Source of the DNA: Thermoprotei archaeon
GTDB lineage: Archaea; Thermoproteota; Thermoprotei_A; Sulfolobales; Ignisphaeraceae
DNA: 35,024 nt
Assembly: GCA_003661775.1 (NCBI GenBank)
Contig: QMWT01000003.1
Coordinates: forward strand, 1-35,024
Reading direction: 5' to 3'
Numbering within the stretch: position 1 is the stretch's first letter; the number at the start of each line of letters is the position of its first letter. Shown one piece after another: positions 1-10,400 of this stretch. The notes beneath the pieces are model-generated. The model ran no database searches. It worked only from the letters and a program-made list of their open reading frames with translations, and was not told where the DNA came from. A program made the position numbers and the translations under genes.

Positions 1-168
1 AGCTACTACATCGCGTTGTTCTCCGGCACCAGCTACCAGCACCAATCCTTGAAATTCTCGGGGAGAAGGTTCGACCTCTAGCTGTGTAAACAACTCTTTT
101 ATGTAAGAAGCAACAACTCTTTCAAAACCTAGCCTGCATGTTACCAGTATATCGTACTCCACGGTCAT
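1..168 (-). CDS. THUMP-domain-like RNA-binding protein, N-terminal part (truncated by window start)
   Basis: Minus-strand frame open from ATG at 168 to the window edge: MTVEYDILVTCRLGFERVVASYIKELFTQLEVEPSPREFQGLVLVAGAGEQRDVVA. Resembles COG1818-type THUMP proteins. Too short to appear in the ORF track. Confidence 0.6.
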   Translation of the reverse strand, partial: MTVEYDILVTCRLGFERVVASYIKELFTQLEVEPSPREFQGLVLVAGAGEQRDVVA

Positions 169-325
169 CGATGCGGGACCTCATCACACTAGACTCAGCT
201 CCGGGTATATCCCACTCATCCCTACGCAATACCATCAAGTTTTTCTATTGCTACCTAGGTATAAGGTTTTAGGTTCTAACTCCCAGAGTGAGAAGGCTGT
301 AGAGAGGAGAAGGGTGCCGATATTC

Positions 326-2794
326 ATGAAGGAGCAAAACTTCGTTCCTATTATCAAGCAAAAACGATGGGATTTAAAACTTGAAGTTGAGCTACTTAAA
401 AAGTGGGAAGAAGAAGGCCTCTTCAAGTTCCGCTACGATCTTGCAAAGAAGACACTTGTAATAGACACTCCGCCACCCTACGTTTCGGGGAAACTTCACA
501 TAGGCCAGGCCGCGCACTACGTACAGATAGACATGGTTGCTCGCGCCTACAGAATGCTTGGGTACAACGTACTATTCCCGTTCTACGCTGATAGAAATGG
601 TCTTCCCGTGGAGGTGTTCGTCGAAAGAAGCTACGGCCTAAATCCCCATGAAGCCGCCAAGGAGCCTTCGGGCCGCGAAAAATTCCTAGAACTTTGCAAG
701 AAACACCTCGATTCAGTTGAAAAAGAGTTTGTGAGAGTACTGAGGAGACTAGGCAGTTCCTTTGAATACTGGAAAGAGGGTACCGACAGCGAGGAATACA
801 GGGCGATAACACAGAAAACCTTCATTGAGCTATGGCATAGAGGCCTAATATACGAATCCGAACGACCCGTGATATGGTGTCCTAGATGCAGAACTACGTT
901 AGCTGAAGCAGAACTTGAGTACCGAGAGGAAGTAGCCGAACTGTACTACGTAAAATTCAGAGTAAAGGAACTTGATCAAGATGTTATCATAGCAACTACG
1001 AGACCCGAACTTATTCCTGCAGTTAGACTACTTGCTTACAACCCCGATGATGAACGTTACAAAGATCTTAAGGGGAAGACCGCCGTAGCTCCTCTCTACA
1101 ATATTGAGGTTCCGATAGTAGAGCATTCCAGCGTTGAGAAGGAGTTCGGTACTGGGTTGATGATGTTCTGTAGCTATGGAGATCAGACAGATGTTAGAGT
1201 CCTTAGAGAGCTTGGCATAAAGCCTGTTATTGTCATAAACCCCGATGGACGTATGAATAAGAATGCCGGGTTCCTAGCAGGGCTTAGCGTTAGTGAAGCT
1301 AGGAAAAGAATAGTTGAAGAGCTTGCAAAGAGAAATCTCCTCGTAAAGGTCGAGAAGATAACTAGAAGCGTTCCTGTATGTTGGCGCTGCAAGACGCCTA
1401 TAGAATTCATACACATGAGGGAGTTCTTCCTGAAACAACTCGCCTTCAGAGATAAGCTCTTAAAGACTGTTGAAAAGATAAGGTTCTACCCTCCCGAACA
1501 TAAGCAAAAGCTTATCGATTGGATAAACTCACTAGCTATGGACTGGCCCATTTCTAGAACACGTTACTATGCAACAGAGATACCTGTATGGCACTGTCGT
1601 AAATGTGGCAGCATCCTCGTACCTGAACCAAAGAAGTACTATAGACCGTGGAAGGAGCCTCCGCCTTGGAGGCACTGTCCCAAGTGCGGTGCACAGGCAG
1701 AGTTTTTAGAAGGGGATAAGAGAGTTTTCGACACGTGGTTCGACTCATCGATCTCAGTTCTCTATGCTGCTGGTATAACGAAGTATCCCCAAGTATTCCG
1801 AGATTGGCTCGAGGGCCGCGCATTCGCTATGAGGCCTCAGGGCATCGATATCATCAGGACATGGCTCTACTATTCGCTTCTGCGGATTCTGCAACTGTTT
1901 GACAGACCAGCATTCTCCATGGTGAGACTAACTGGGATGGGTCTAGATGAAAAAGGTGAAGCTATGCACAAAAGCAAGGGGAACATCATAGACCCCGACC
2001 CTGTTGTGGAGAAGTATGGCGCAGATGTGGTAAGATTCTGGTCAGCTGCCGCCGCTAAGTTAGGTAGCGACTATAGGTACCAAGAGCAGGTTCTGCGCAC
2101 AGGTCTTCTCTTTATAAATAAGCTGTGGAATATAGCCCGCTTCGTATCTTCGTTCCCCCAGGTAGAGAAGCCAAAGACTGTACTCCCAGCAGATCTAGCG
2201 TTTCTAGCCAATCTTGCTAAACTCATAGACCGGTGTGTAAAGGCTTACAAAGAGCTAGATGTTTACGAGCCTATACACAGCATCTACGACTTTTCATGGA
2301 ACGTCTTCGCCTCGCATTACATAGAGCTCGTTAAGAACCGCGCCTATAATAGAGATGGGGTCTTCGGCCGTGAAGAGCAGGAAAGTGCTTGGTATACACT
2401 CCATTCAACACTCCGAACAATACTTCTACTACTTGCTCCAATAATGCCGTTTGTAACCGACTACCTATGGCGCGAATTATATGGCAAAGGTAAGACTATT
2501 CACCTAGAATTGTTTCCAACACCCGAACCTATGTGGAGAGAGGGGGATGCTCAACTCTTCGAAAAAATTATGAAGATAAATAGCGCGATCTGGAGCTTCA
2601 AGAAGAAAAGAAACATGAGGCTGGGAGAGGAGCTTTCAATGGTGCTCTACGTCGAGCCTGAGCTAATGATGTTCGCGAAGGATCTTAAAGCAATGCATAA
2701 AGTAAAGGATGTCAAGGAGCTGCCCAAGGAGATTCCTCCAAACGCAATTAAACTTATAGAGGGCGTATACCTAGCTCCTCTAGAGACCCGGTGA
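326..2794 (+). CDS. valS: Valyl-tRNA synthetase (ATG 326 likely; ORF track opens upstream at 248)
   Basis: Class I aaRS: PPPYVSGKLHIGQAAHYVQIDMVARAYRMLGYNV, HIGH-like HIGQ, KMSKS-like MHKSKGN, Zn-binding CPRCRTTLAEAE. Confidence 0.95.
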   Translation: MKEQNFVPIIKQKRWDLKLEVELLKKWEEEGLFKFRYDLAKKTLVIDTPPPYVSGKLHIGQAAHYVQIDMVARAYRMLGYNVLFPFYADRNGLPVEVFVERSYGLNPHEAAKEPSGREKFLELCKKHLDSVEKEFVRVLRRLGSSFEYWKEGTDSEEYRAITQKTFIELWHRGLIYESERPVIWCPRCRTTLAEAELEYREEVAELYYVKFRVKELDQDVIIATTRPELIPAVRLLAYNPDDERYKDLKGKTAVAPLYNIEVPIVEHSSVEKEFGTGLMMFCSYGDQTDVRVLRELGIKPVIVINPDGRMNKNAGFLAGLSVSEARKRIVEELAKRNLLVKVEKITRSVPVCWRCKTPIEFIHMREFFLKQLAFRDKLLKTVEKIRFYPPEHKQKLIDWINSLAMDWPISRTRYYATEIPVWHCRKCGSILVPEPKKYYRPWKEPPPWRHCPKCGAQAEFLEGDKRVFDTWFDSSISVLYAAGITKYPQVFRDWLEGRAFAMRPQGIDIIRTWLYYSLLRILQLFDRPAFSMVRLTGMGLDEKGEAMHKSKGNIIDPDPVVEKYGADVVRFWSAAAAKLGSDYRYQEQVLRTGLLFINKLWNIARFVSSFPQVEKPKTVLPADLAFLANLAKLIDRCVKAYKELDVYEPIHSIYDFSWNVFASHYIELVKNRAYNRDGVFGREEQESAWYTLHSTLRTILLLLAPIMPFVTDYLWRELYGKGKTIHLELFPTPEPMWREGDAQLFEKIMKINSAIWSFKKKRNMRLGEELSMVLYVEPELMMFAKDLKAMHKVKDVKELPKEIPPNAIKLIEGVYLAPLETR

Positions 2795-2844
2795 AGATAA
2801 CAAGGCTTCTGAGCGCGTGATGAGGGCCTGTGTTGCAGAGGGTC
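2785..2844 (+). ncRNA. Candidate C/D-box guide sRNA
   Basis: GACCC-G-[C GTGAAGA]-TAACAAGGCTT-[D' CTGA]-GCGC-[C' GTGATGA]-GGGCCTGTGTTG-[D CAGA]-GGGTC. GACCC/GGGTC gives a 5-bp terminal stem followed by a 3-nt bulge, as in a K-turn. It fills most of the valS/2852-ORF intergenic gap and overlaps the valS stop. Confidence 0.5.
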
Positions 2845-2851
2845 CAGCGAT

Positions 2852-3424
2852 ATGCTTTTACACTCCAAGAATCTCCTGTACAGAATCAGCGTGTATGTCA
2901 CTATAGACCCTGAGTACGGCTTTGTCAACACCATCAGAATTTTCAAAAAATGTGGAGCTGAGAAGTTAAAATCCGATAGCATTACTTTAACTATACACGC
3001 TGAATTTTCAGGTAGCTATGAACAGCTCAGCAAGTTTCTTGATTGTATAGCAGAGATAAGAGGAAGTTGTGGTGCCGAGTTACGAGCTTTACTTAAGCTA
3101 GCCGACAGTTCCAAGCTTATAAAATGCGGGTTTGTCCGAGGGCCCAGGCAACTCTTCGGAAAGAACATATTTTATCGTGGTATTCAGGAAGGATTTCTTG
3201 TAATAGAGCCCACTAAGAAAGAACAACTCTACGTAGCTAGATTATACCATGTTAAGAGGCTTCTTCCACCGTTACAACCCTCTATGTATATGGTCTACGG
3301 CATCTTATCTGAGGTTACGATCAAAGTAAAAGATTACATGGAGGTATTAGCTAGAGAATTAAACTCATTGCAGAAGTGTATAGAGCTTCAAGCAAATGTC
3401 AAACTCAGCTCAACCACGACCTGA
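2852..3424 (+). CDS. Hypothetical protein (190 aa)
   Basis: Single long ORF, no family recognised; 3' end overlaps the convergent 3388-3696 ORF. Confidence 0.7.
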   Translation: MLLHSKNLLYRISVYVTIDPEYGFVNTIRIFKKCGAEKLKSDSITLTIHAEFSGSYEQLSKFLDCIAEIRGSCGAELRALLKLADSSKLIKCGFVRGPRQLFGKNIFYRGIQEGFLVIEPTKKEQLYVARLYHVKRLLPPLQPSMYMVYGILSEVTIKVKDYMEVLARELNSLQKCIELQANVKLSSTTT

Positions 3425-3696
3425 TTAACGTAGTCTACAGCCGAATACCTGAGGCTATTCCTGTCAACAAACTTAGTCACTATTATCGGCAAGGTTCCTG
3501 TGGATATACCTTGTCTTAGAAGTGCGGCAAGTGCTTTCGCAAAAGACTCCTCATTTGATACTTGGATACGTACGCAGTTTACACACTCAGCACGCCCATC
3601 AACAAACACAACCGCATCTATAAGACCCAATTCTTCAACAACCTTAGATATCATCTTATTCAAACTCTCCTCAACCTCCCTGACATTCCTAGGCAC
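3388..3696 (-). CDS. Hypothetical small protein (102 aa), GTG start
   Basis: ORF MPRNVREVEESLNKMISKVVEELGLIDAVVFVDG...; downstream of the minus-direction TATA in the shared 3696-3773 intergenic region. Confidence 0.6.
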   Translation of the reverse strand: MPRNVREVEESLNKMISKVVEELGLIDAVVFVDGRAECVNCVRIQVSNEESFAKALAALLRQGISTGTLPIIVTKFVDRNSLRYSAVDYVNQVVVELSLTFA

Positions 3697-3735
3697 AGTT
3701 CTTCACCCATACCTAATTCTAGTTCAAATTCTCAG

Positions 3736-3750
3736 CTATATTTATATAAT
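3736..3750. promoter_or_regulatory. Shared bidirectional TATA element
   Basis: ctatatttatataat lies between divergent starts at 3696 (-) and 3773 (+). TATA-to-start spacing of about 28 nt fits a leaderless GTG at 3773. Confidence 0.5.
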
Positions 3751-3772
3751 TCAGGGTAGAGTCGGGTTGGTT

Positions 3773-4558
3773 GTGGTATCACCTTCGCTTATATACAAAC
3801 ACGTGAATTCTTCTCCTCTTCTATCAAAAGCATTCAATCTGCTAGAGAACGATGACGAAGTTCAAGAGCTTATACGTATGAGCAACGTGATCGCTGTTAC
3901 TAGACTTAAGTACAACGATCACGGTCTAATCCACGCAAGAATAGTAAGCGGAACTGCCCTCGAACTGTTTACATCACTTGTAAAGAGGGGTGTGCAGCCA
4001 ACAACATTAAGAGACGGAACTACACACAGTCTTGATGAGGCCAAGCTTATTGTTTTATTGGCTTCATATCTTCATGATGTGGGCAACGCTGTCCACCGTA
4101 CTGGTCATGAATTCGTGGGTGCTCTCATCGCAAAGGATATCCTAGATAGAATTCTCCCACAATTACTCGCCGACTACCCTCCAAAGAGGTTGTATGCCAT
4201 AAGACAGGAGGTTATGCACGCCATATATGCAACTGAATACAATGTGCAATGCTTGACTACGGAAGCCGGCGTTGTGAAGATCAGCGATGGTCTAGACATG
4301 TCCGAGGGAAGAGCACGTGCACCTTATAAACTAGGGAAAAGAGATATACATGCAGTTTCAGCTCTCAGTATAAAAAGAGTAGAAGTATCTGAAGGGAGCT
4401 CCAGACCTATAAAGATAACAGTATTTATGGATGAACTCGCTGGGATATTTCAAGTTGAAGAAGTACTGATGCCAAAAATCAAAACAAGTGGACTTGAAGA
4501 ACATCTCGAGGTCTATGTAGAGACACCTCGGGAGTACAGGAAGTATTTCCCCAAATAG
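3773..4558 (+). CDS. HD-domain metal-dependent phosphohydrolase
   Basis: HD signature: HARIVSGTALEL...LLASYLHDVGNAVHRTGHEF...; start shortened from the 3500 ORF to the GTG just downstream of the TATA box. Confidence 0.8.
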   Translation: MVSPSLIYKHVNSSPLLSKAFNLLENDDEVQELIRMSNVIAVTRLKYNDHGLIHARIVSGTALELFTSLVKRGVQPTTLRDGTTHSLDEAKLIVLLASYLHDVGNAVHRTGHEFVGALIAKDILDRILPQLLADYPPKRLYAIRQEVMHAIYATEYNVQCLTTEAGVVKISDGLDMSEGRARAPYKLGKRDIHAVSALSIKRVEVSEGSSRPIKITVFMDELAGIFQVEEVLMPKIKTSGLEEHLEVYVETPREYRKYFPK

Positions 4559-4561
4559 CTT

Positions 4562-5818
4562 TCATGCTCTTGTTAGAAGTGATATAAAGAATCCTTCACA
4601 TTCATCCACATGCGGATAAGTGCGTCTTACCTTATTCCATATGGAGTACCTTCTATACCCTCTCGACGCGTTTACTGGCGGGTCAGCAAGGCTATGAGTA
4701 TCGACTTCATTAAGCACTTTCAGCACAACCTCCTCACCCTCCATAGGCATTATCGAGCATGTTGCATAAACCACCCGCTCTGCAGACTTAAGAGCATTTA
4801 CGAGCATCTTGAACTGCGTTTGGGCGAACTTCCTAACACGTTCTCTATCCCTAAGAAACAGCTTTATCGCAGGATCCTTGGGTATAGCTCCGCTGCTACT
4901 ACATGGCGCATCCACTAGGGCAAGGTCTGCTAGTCCTCTAGGTCTAAAGATCCTAGTATCTGCAAGAACCAAATCAATTCTTTCAACTTTAACACCATAT
5001 TTTTTAAGCAGGGCTTTCATAGACTTCAACCTCTTGGGCGATAGATCCATAGCTACAACACGCGCTCTATTATCGGTTAACTGCATGATGAGCGAAGTCT
5101 TTATACCAGGTGCTGCAGCAAAGTCATATACAGTGTCTCCTGGTTCGGGTTGAAGAGCTAATACCGTGAAAACGCTTGCCTTGTCCTGTATTATCACCTT
5201 CCCTTCTCTGAACAGCCTAGTATTGCGGATAGGCTTCTTACTCTTTATAACTTTCAGAAGAAAGGGAACCCTCTTCACCTCCTCTACCCTAACGCCTTCA
5301 TCTTCAAGAATCTTTACAGCTTTATCGATATCTATGAGCAGCGTGTTTACACGTAACCACATCACTCGCTGATCTAAGGCTTTGAGAAGCTTCACCGTCT
5401 CGTCTACTCCCAGCAACTTAACAAGTTCTTGGTAAAACCATTCTGGATAACTTAGAACGAGCTGCTTCTCCTCATCAGCTTCTAAAGTTTGACTTAGGAA
5501 CGGATACTGTCTTAACAAGGTTTTCCTCATTCTTGACGTGAACTTGATCCCAAGTCTTCTACTCTCAAGGAAGAGGTAGAGTCTTGCAATAGATCTCCGA
5601 GAAGCACTTCGCCCAGAATTCTCCACATATCTATATAGGAAGAGCACCTTCCGCAGGAAATCCTCTGCTATTCTATGAATTTCCTCCCGTGTGAAGCTCT
5701 TCGACGAGCACTTTACCCTTCTGCATACACACGTAAAAGCTCTATCCAAGGATATCTTACGCTCTTCGATCTCGTAGAGCACATTTGCCAGGACATTTGC
5801 GAGCACATCCACGTCCAT
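4562..5818 (-). CDS. NOL1/NOP2/Sun (NSUN) family RNA m5C methyltransferase
   Basis: VYDFAAAPGIKTSLIMQL SAM motif, LVDAPCSSSGAIPKDP (PC), YATCSIMPMEGEEVV (TCS). Start MDVDVLANVL at 5818; the ORF-track N-terminus is translated tRNA-Glu. Confidence 0.92.
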   Translation of the reverse strand: MDVDVLANVLANVLYEIEERKISLDRAFTCVCRRVKCSSKSFTREEIHRIAEDFLRKVLFLYRYVENSGRSASRRSIARLYLFLESRRLGIKFTSRMRKTLLRQYPFLSQTLEADEEKQLVLSYPEWFYQELVKLLGVDETVKLLKALDQRVMWLRVNTLLIDIDKAVKILEDEGVRVEEVKRVPFLLKVIKSKKPIRNTRLFREGKVIIQDKASVFTVLALQPEPGDTVYDFAAAPGIKTSLIMQLTDNRARVVAMDLSPKRLKSMKALLKKYGVKVERIDLVLADTRIFRPRGLADLALVDAPCSSSGAIPKDPAIKLFLRDRERVRKFAQTQFKMLVNALKSAERVVYATCSIMPMEGEEVVLKVLNEVDTHSLADPPVNASRGYRRYSIWNKVRRTYPHVDECEGFFISLLTRA

Positions 5819-5911
5819 TTCGACTCCTCGAACTTCGTATGGGCTGGAGGGATTATTACCTCGGATCAGCCATAAAGAGTGTTTGAAATAATTGGTGAAT
5901 ATTCCTGGAGG

Positions 5912-5989
5912 TGGTGCCGCGGCCGGGATTTGAACCCGGGTCACGGGCTCGAAAGGCCCGCATACTTGACCGGGCTATACTACCGCGGC
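5912..5989 (-). tRNA. tRNA-Glu (anticodon TTC), CCA encoded
   Basis: GCCGCGG/CCGCGGC acceptor, anticodon arm CGGGC-CTTTCGA-GCCCG, T-arm CCGGG-TTCAAAT-CCCGG, discriminator A then CCA. Promoter-like cttaaag at 6016-6022. Confidence 0.95.
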
Positions 5990-6017
5990 GCCTTTCTAAT
6001 GTTATACCGACCCGCCT

Positions 6018-7004
6018 TTAAGTCTTGTTCGCCTTTTGTAGCGGTCTTACGTAGCCTCCGCATTCCGACGTTCCAACAGAGACCACCTCAAACTCTTCGC
6101 TTGTTTCTTGTAGAAGCCCCCTCACCTCGATTTCGCCGCCTTCATATAGAATGGGTGAGAAAACATTTTCGTACGAACGTATTAAGAACTCGCGATTACC
6201 GACATACATCCACGTCTCCGACGGGTACATAAGAGCTGTGCACTGTTCTGGAGGTACATAACCCTTTATCTCGATACAACCTCTGTTCTTAACAACAAAT
6301 CTTTCGCGATTCCACCACTCGGTGTTCACAGGTATGAACGAGACAATTCTATTCTTCCATCTAAATCTCTTCCACTTACGATAGAGCAGTTTTGCGAGCT
6401 CGAAATCTATGTGCAAGAGAACTGCTATCCTATGCGCCCTAGAAAACTGTTCGGATGGAGTGAGTTCAATAAACTCTTTAGAATTGTTAATTATCTGCAC
6501 CAAAGTCTGCGCTTCCTTACATCCATAAACAACTAGATCTATGTCGGATAGCACAGTATTGTGTATAGAGAGGAGTATTGAACCAGTTATCCCGAAGCTT
6601 TGGAGAGGTAACGAACTAAGGTCCTTTAGCAACAATATCAATTGCAATGCATCTCTTTCAAGAGTATCTCTTGTAGTGTGCAATAACCTTTCAACACCTT
6701 CTTGAGGTTTTAAGTGCACTACTACTTCATTTATCGGTATACAAGGCACTGATCCTCCATAGAAGCTATCGTAACACCACCTCTGCATCGAAATTCTTCT
6801 TACCTCTTCTACAGAGTAATCCTTTAGAACTCTCTCGAAACATACACCTCCTTCTCTACACCAGTAACTAGGCTTTTTTGTAGGGATGTATTTGGCGTAT
6901 AGGTAAACCATCTGCACTGGATGGTAGTTACCCAACACTACATATACGACGCCATATCTATCGATAACTATGTCATGATCTCTAAACAAGGTTCCCCCGT
7001 ACAA
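6018..7004 (-). CDS. Predicted nucleotidyltransferase (COG1665-like)
   Basis: Nucleotidyltransferase-fold motif FGITGSILLSIHNTVLSDIDLVVYG in a 328-aa ORF. Confidence 0.75.
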   Translation of the reverse strand: MYGGTLFRDHDIVIDRYGVVYVVLGNYHPVQMVYLYAKYIPTKKPSYWCREGGVCFERVLKDYSVEEVRRISMQRWCYDSFYGGSVPCIPINEVVVHLKPQEGVERLLHTTRDTLERDALQLILLLKDLSSLPLQSFGITGSILLSIHNTVLSDIDLVVYGCKEAQTLVQIINNSKEFIELTPSEQFSRAHRIAVLLHIDFELAKLLYRKWKRFRWKNRIVSFIPVNTEWWNRERFVVKNRGCIEIKGYVPPEQCTALMYPSETWMYVGNREFLIRSYENVFSPILYEGGEIEVRGLLQETSEEFEVVSVGTSECGGYVRPLQKANKT

Positions 7005-7067
7005 GTCGATAGCAAGGTGACTATAATTTAACTAGGCGCGTCCAAAGATAAGTATGGTGTAGCAACA

Positions 7068-7355
7068 TTGGTACCTATAGAACATGGAGCTAAGAACAGT
7101 GAAAGGATTGTACTCGGCAACAAACCTCTAAGAAACTACCTCCTAGACATAGTGTTGGCACTAAATCGAGGAGCAGACGAAGTAGAGATCTTGGGTAAAG
7201 GTAGACATATCAACAGGGCCGTAACTTTGTACAACATGCTTTCAGGACGTCTAGGTGATTCTCTACACCTAGATAAGGTCGAGATAGGCAGCGTGCACGA
7301 AAGAGGAAGAAGAATCTCCTACATTAAGATAGTGGTCAGCAGGAAAATAGCCTAA
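7068..7355 (+). CDS. Alba family chromatin protein, divergent paralog (Alba2-like), TTG start
   Basis: IVLGNKPLRNYLLDIVLALNRGADEVEILGKGRHINRAV matches the Alba core; Asn replaces the first Lys of the GKKP motif. Confidence 0.9.
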   Translation: MVPIEHGAKNSERIVLGNKPLRNYLLDIVLALNRGADEVEILGKGRHINRAVTLYNMLSGRLGDSLHLDKVEIGSVHERGRRISYIKIVVSRKIA

Positions 7356-7418
7356 ACCAGAGCTTATCAGCAGACGAATGATTTGCCCAAACGCGGTACG
7401 TACCACATGGAATTGCGT

Positions 7419-10400
7419 TCACTCCTCCTGATTCACCTTAACGACATTCTCTTGTGCAACAGCACCCAACTCTGCAAACTTGATATGCTGCGCAACCATA
7501 TGTTTGATATTATCAAGTGCTTCAGCAAGGTTCAGCTCACCTCTTTCAACCATATCCACGAGCTTTTCTAGCTTCCTAGTAGCTTCTTCACCCACAAGTT
7601 CTAGGAAATTATTTCTTATCACTGTTGAGATCTCGATCCCGAGCTTAGTTGGTATCAATGCTTTCCTCTTCTTACTAAGCACAATGTAGCCGTGCCTCAC
7701 ATTATTCTCTATTGCTTTAGAGTAAGTACTGGGTCTACCAATACCCTTGGTCTTCATTAACCTCACCACCTCAGCTGAAGTGAGTAGCCTGATAGCAGCC
7801 CCCCGCTTAATAATAACCTCATTTACCTTCAACCTATCTCTATTCAGAACCATTCTCAGCGCAGGAACAAGCCTTGGAGGATACACAACCGTAAACCCTT
7901 CTTTAACTATTTCAGTTGCTTCGTCGACCACAGTTTCATAATTACCTACTCCAAATCTCGCATGCACAAATTTTACAAGCGACGCTGCCATCTGGCTCGC
8001 TACAAACCTCCTGAATATCAAGTCATATAATCTAACATGTAGCTCACTTATATTAGTCAAGAGGCCTAGCTCACCACGAAGAAGTTTCCGTTTCAACTCT
8101 TCAGCATCCACGGGCGCAGTAGGTCTTATGGCCTCGTGAGCCCCTACATGTCCTTGACTCCACGTTCTTGGTACAAACAAGTTATTCATACCCAGTCTCT
8201 CTAGGTACTGACGAGCTATCTCGATACCTATGTTCGATACTCTATTACAATCAGTCCTGTGATACGTTATGAAACCACTTTCAAAGAGCTGCTGCGCCAA
8301 CTTCATCGTGAGGACTGCCGTGTATCTCAATTTCCTACCTGCCTCGATAATCATATCATCTGTGGAGAACGGGGGAGGAGGCTGCACCTCCTTCACATAC
8401 TCCTTAGCTTCAAGAACGTAAATACCTTCACGCCGAGCTTTTTCAGCAATCTTCTCTGCTTCATCTCTTTCAAAGATAAACAGCCGCAGCTTCATCCCTT
8501 CAGCATCTAGCACTACCCAGAAACCTCTCTTCCTTAGGTACTCCTCATATCTATCGACAACCCATAAGAGAACCGGCGATTGCACTCTTCCAGCTCCAAG
8601 CCACTTCTTTCCAAGTTTCAACTGAAGCCATGTACTTATCTCGAACCCGACCCACCTATCATCAACACGCCTAACAATCTGCGCTCTAATTCTTCCTATG
8701 TCAAGCTTCCGCGGATTCCTCAAAGCTTCAAGAATTGCTCTACGCGTAATCTCGTGAAACTCTACCCTTACCACATTGCTATTATAGGGTTTTAGCAACA
8801 TATACAGGTCGAACGCTATTTTCTCACCTTCATTATCAGGATCCGTAGCTATGTAGATTCTGTCTACCTCGTGTGCAAGTTTTCTAAGCGCGTTAACTAC
8901 ATGTTTACTGCTAACTATATTTGAAGAATTACAGTAAGGACATCTCTCGTAGAGACCCACAGTCTGTCTCCCACAACTCCTACAACGTATAATAAAGTCA
9001 TAGATTGGCATGTAGCGCCCACCACTCACATCAACACCGTGGAATCCCTCATCTGTAACTAAGTCAGTTAAGTGGCCTAGGGAGGCGGCTATATTAATAA
9101 TCACAACTTCATCATTATGAAGCGGAATAACAGCCTCATACACGGGGACTTCGCCCACATAGCGTTTAGCTGACTTGCCAAACATCGAGGCGATAGTACG
9201 CGCTTTCGTCGGGGATTCTACTATCATTAATGCGGTCACGATCCTATCATACTGCTTTGAACTCCCAGCCACCAGAATTCGGGAACGTTGAACTTGCTCC
9301 ACAACCTTCTCTAGATCAATCGCTGTTATATGGACAAACTTCAATTCAGGAACAAAACTCTTCAATCTTCGTTCGAGCATCGAGAGAAGATCATAGTCGT
9401 CAGCTACGATTAGGGAGAGGCCCAACGTTTTCCTTCCATTAAGAAGCCTCGAAGCTCTACCACTTGCTTGAATATAGGTATAAGGGTCAGGCCTGTAAAC
9501 ATACACATCCCTACCGCGTTTCATCACAACCGCTGTTGGGAGAACTATTTTACCTTCAATTCCTAGCATGACTTTAACTGTGTTGTAGAGCCACTTCTTA
9601 ATTTCTAAGAGCTTATCAAGTATCTCAGCTGTTTTATCATCACACTCCACACATCCCTTGGCCAAGAGTTTATTCAGTACATTGATATACCCTATAGAGG
9701 CTCTCTTCAGGATGTTTACTATGAATTCTAAGTATTCTTTACACTCAACTCCTCTTCGCGAAAGCTCTTCGAGGAGAACATACATGAATCGTACACTATT
9801 AAGCGCATTTTCTAGTTTAACCCCAGATCTCGGAACTCCTATGAATATAGTGAATTTTACTCGTAGAGGTTCATCGATCCCCCTCACTAAGATACCATAG
9901 TAGCTCGCTGAACCAATTAATACATCTACCTCTCCATTCCTAAATCTATCGAGACTCTTCCTCCCAGACTTTACAACTTCAACTCTAATCCCATGACGTT
10001 TAAGATATTCTGCTACCACCTTGGGACTCATACCCTGCGCCACGAACACCAGTCCGCTCTTTAGACGCTTCACAATCTCAACAACCTGCTCTAACCACGG
10101 CTCATCCATGTATACATAAGTATCGATAATCCTACGCCAGTACTCAAAAACTGCACCACCTTCAAAACCAAGAAGTTCGCGCAAGACCTTGGACTTCAGT
10201 CCACGGCTCCTGCCGGTAGCTGAAGCAACCACCAGCTGACAATGCCGTTCCAGTAATAAGATCTTCAACTTAGCTTTAGCTTCCTCTATGAACACCTCTA
10301 GTTCTTGTGCCTTGTGCTCGCGACCTGCAAGTCTAGCTACTACAAGTTCCTGCTTTGCTTTTGCTATTTCGTATGCAAGCTTTATCTCTTCATCGTCGAA

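Noticed and set aside
165-222. Possible fourth C/D-box sRNA on the minus strand (CTGA...GTGATGA, 12-nt guide, then ATGA) near the THUMP start codon
   Set aside because: Putative C box is degenerate, first guide is 17 nt, the D box ATGA is the probable start codon, and the terminal stem is weak.
5819-5944. N-terminal extension MTRVQIPAAAPPPG... of the 4562-5944 ORF
   Set aside because: It is the translated T-arm and 3' end of tRNA-Glu on the same strand; the real start is likely 5818.
5879-6232. 117-aa plus-strand ORF
   Set aside because: Antisense to tRNA-Glu and the nucleotidyltransferase gene; contains translated tRNA (RDLNPGHGLERP).
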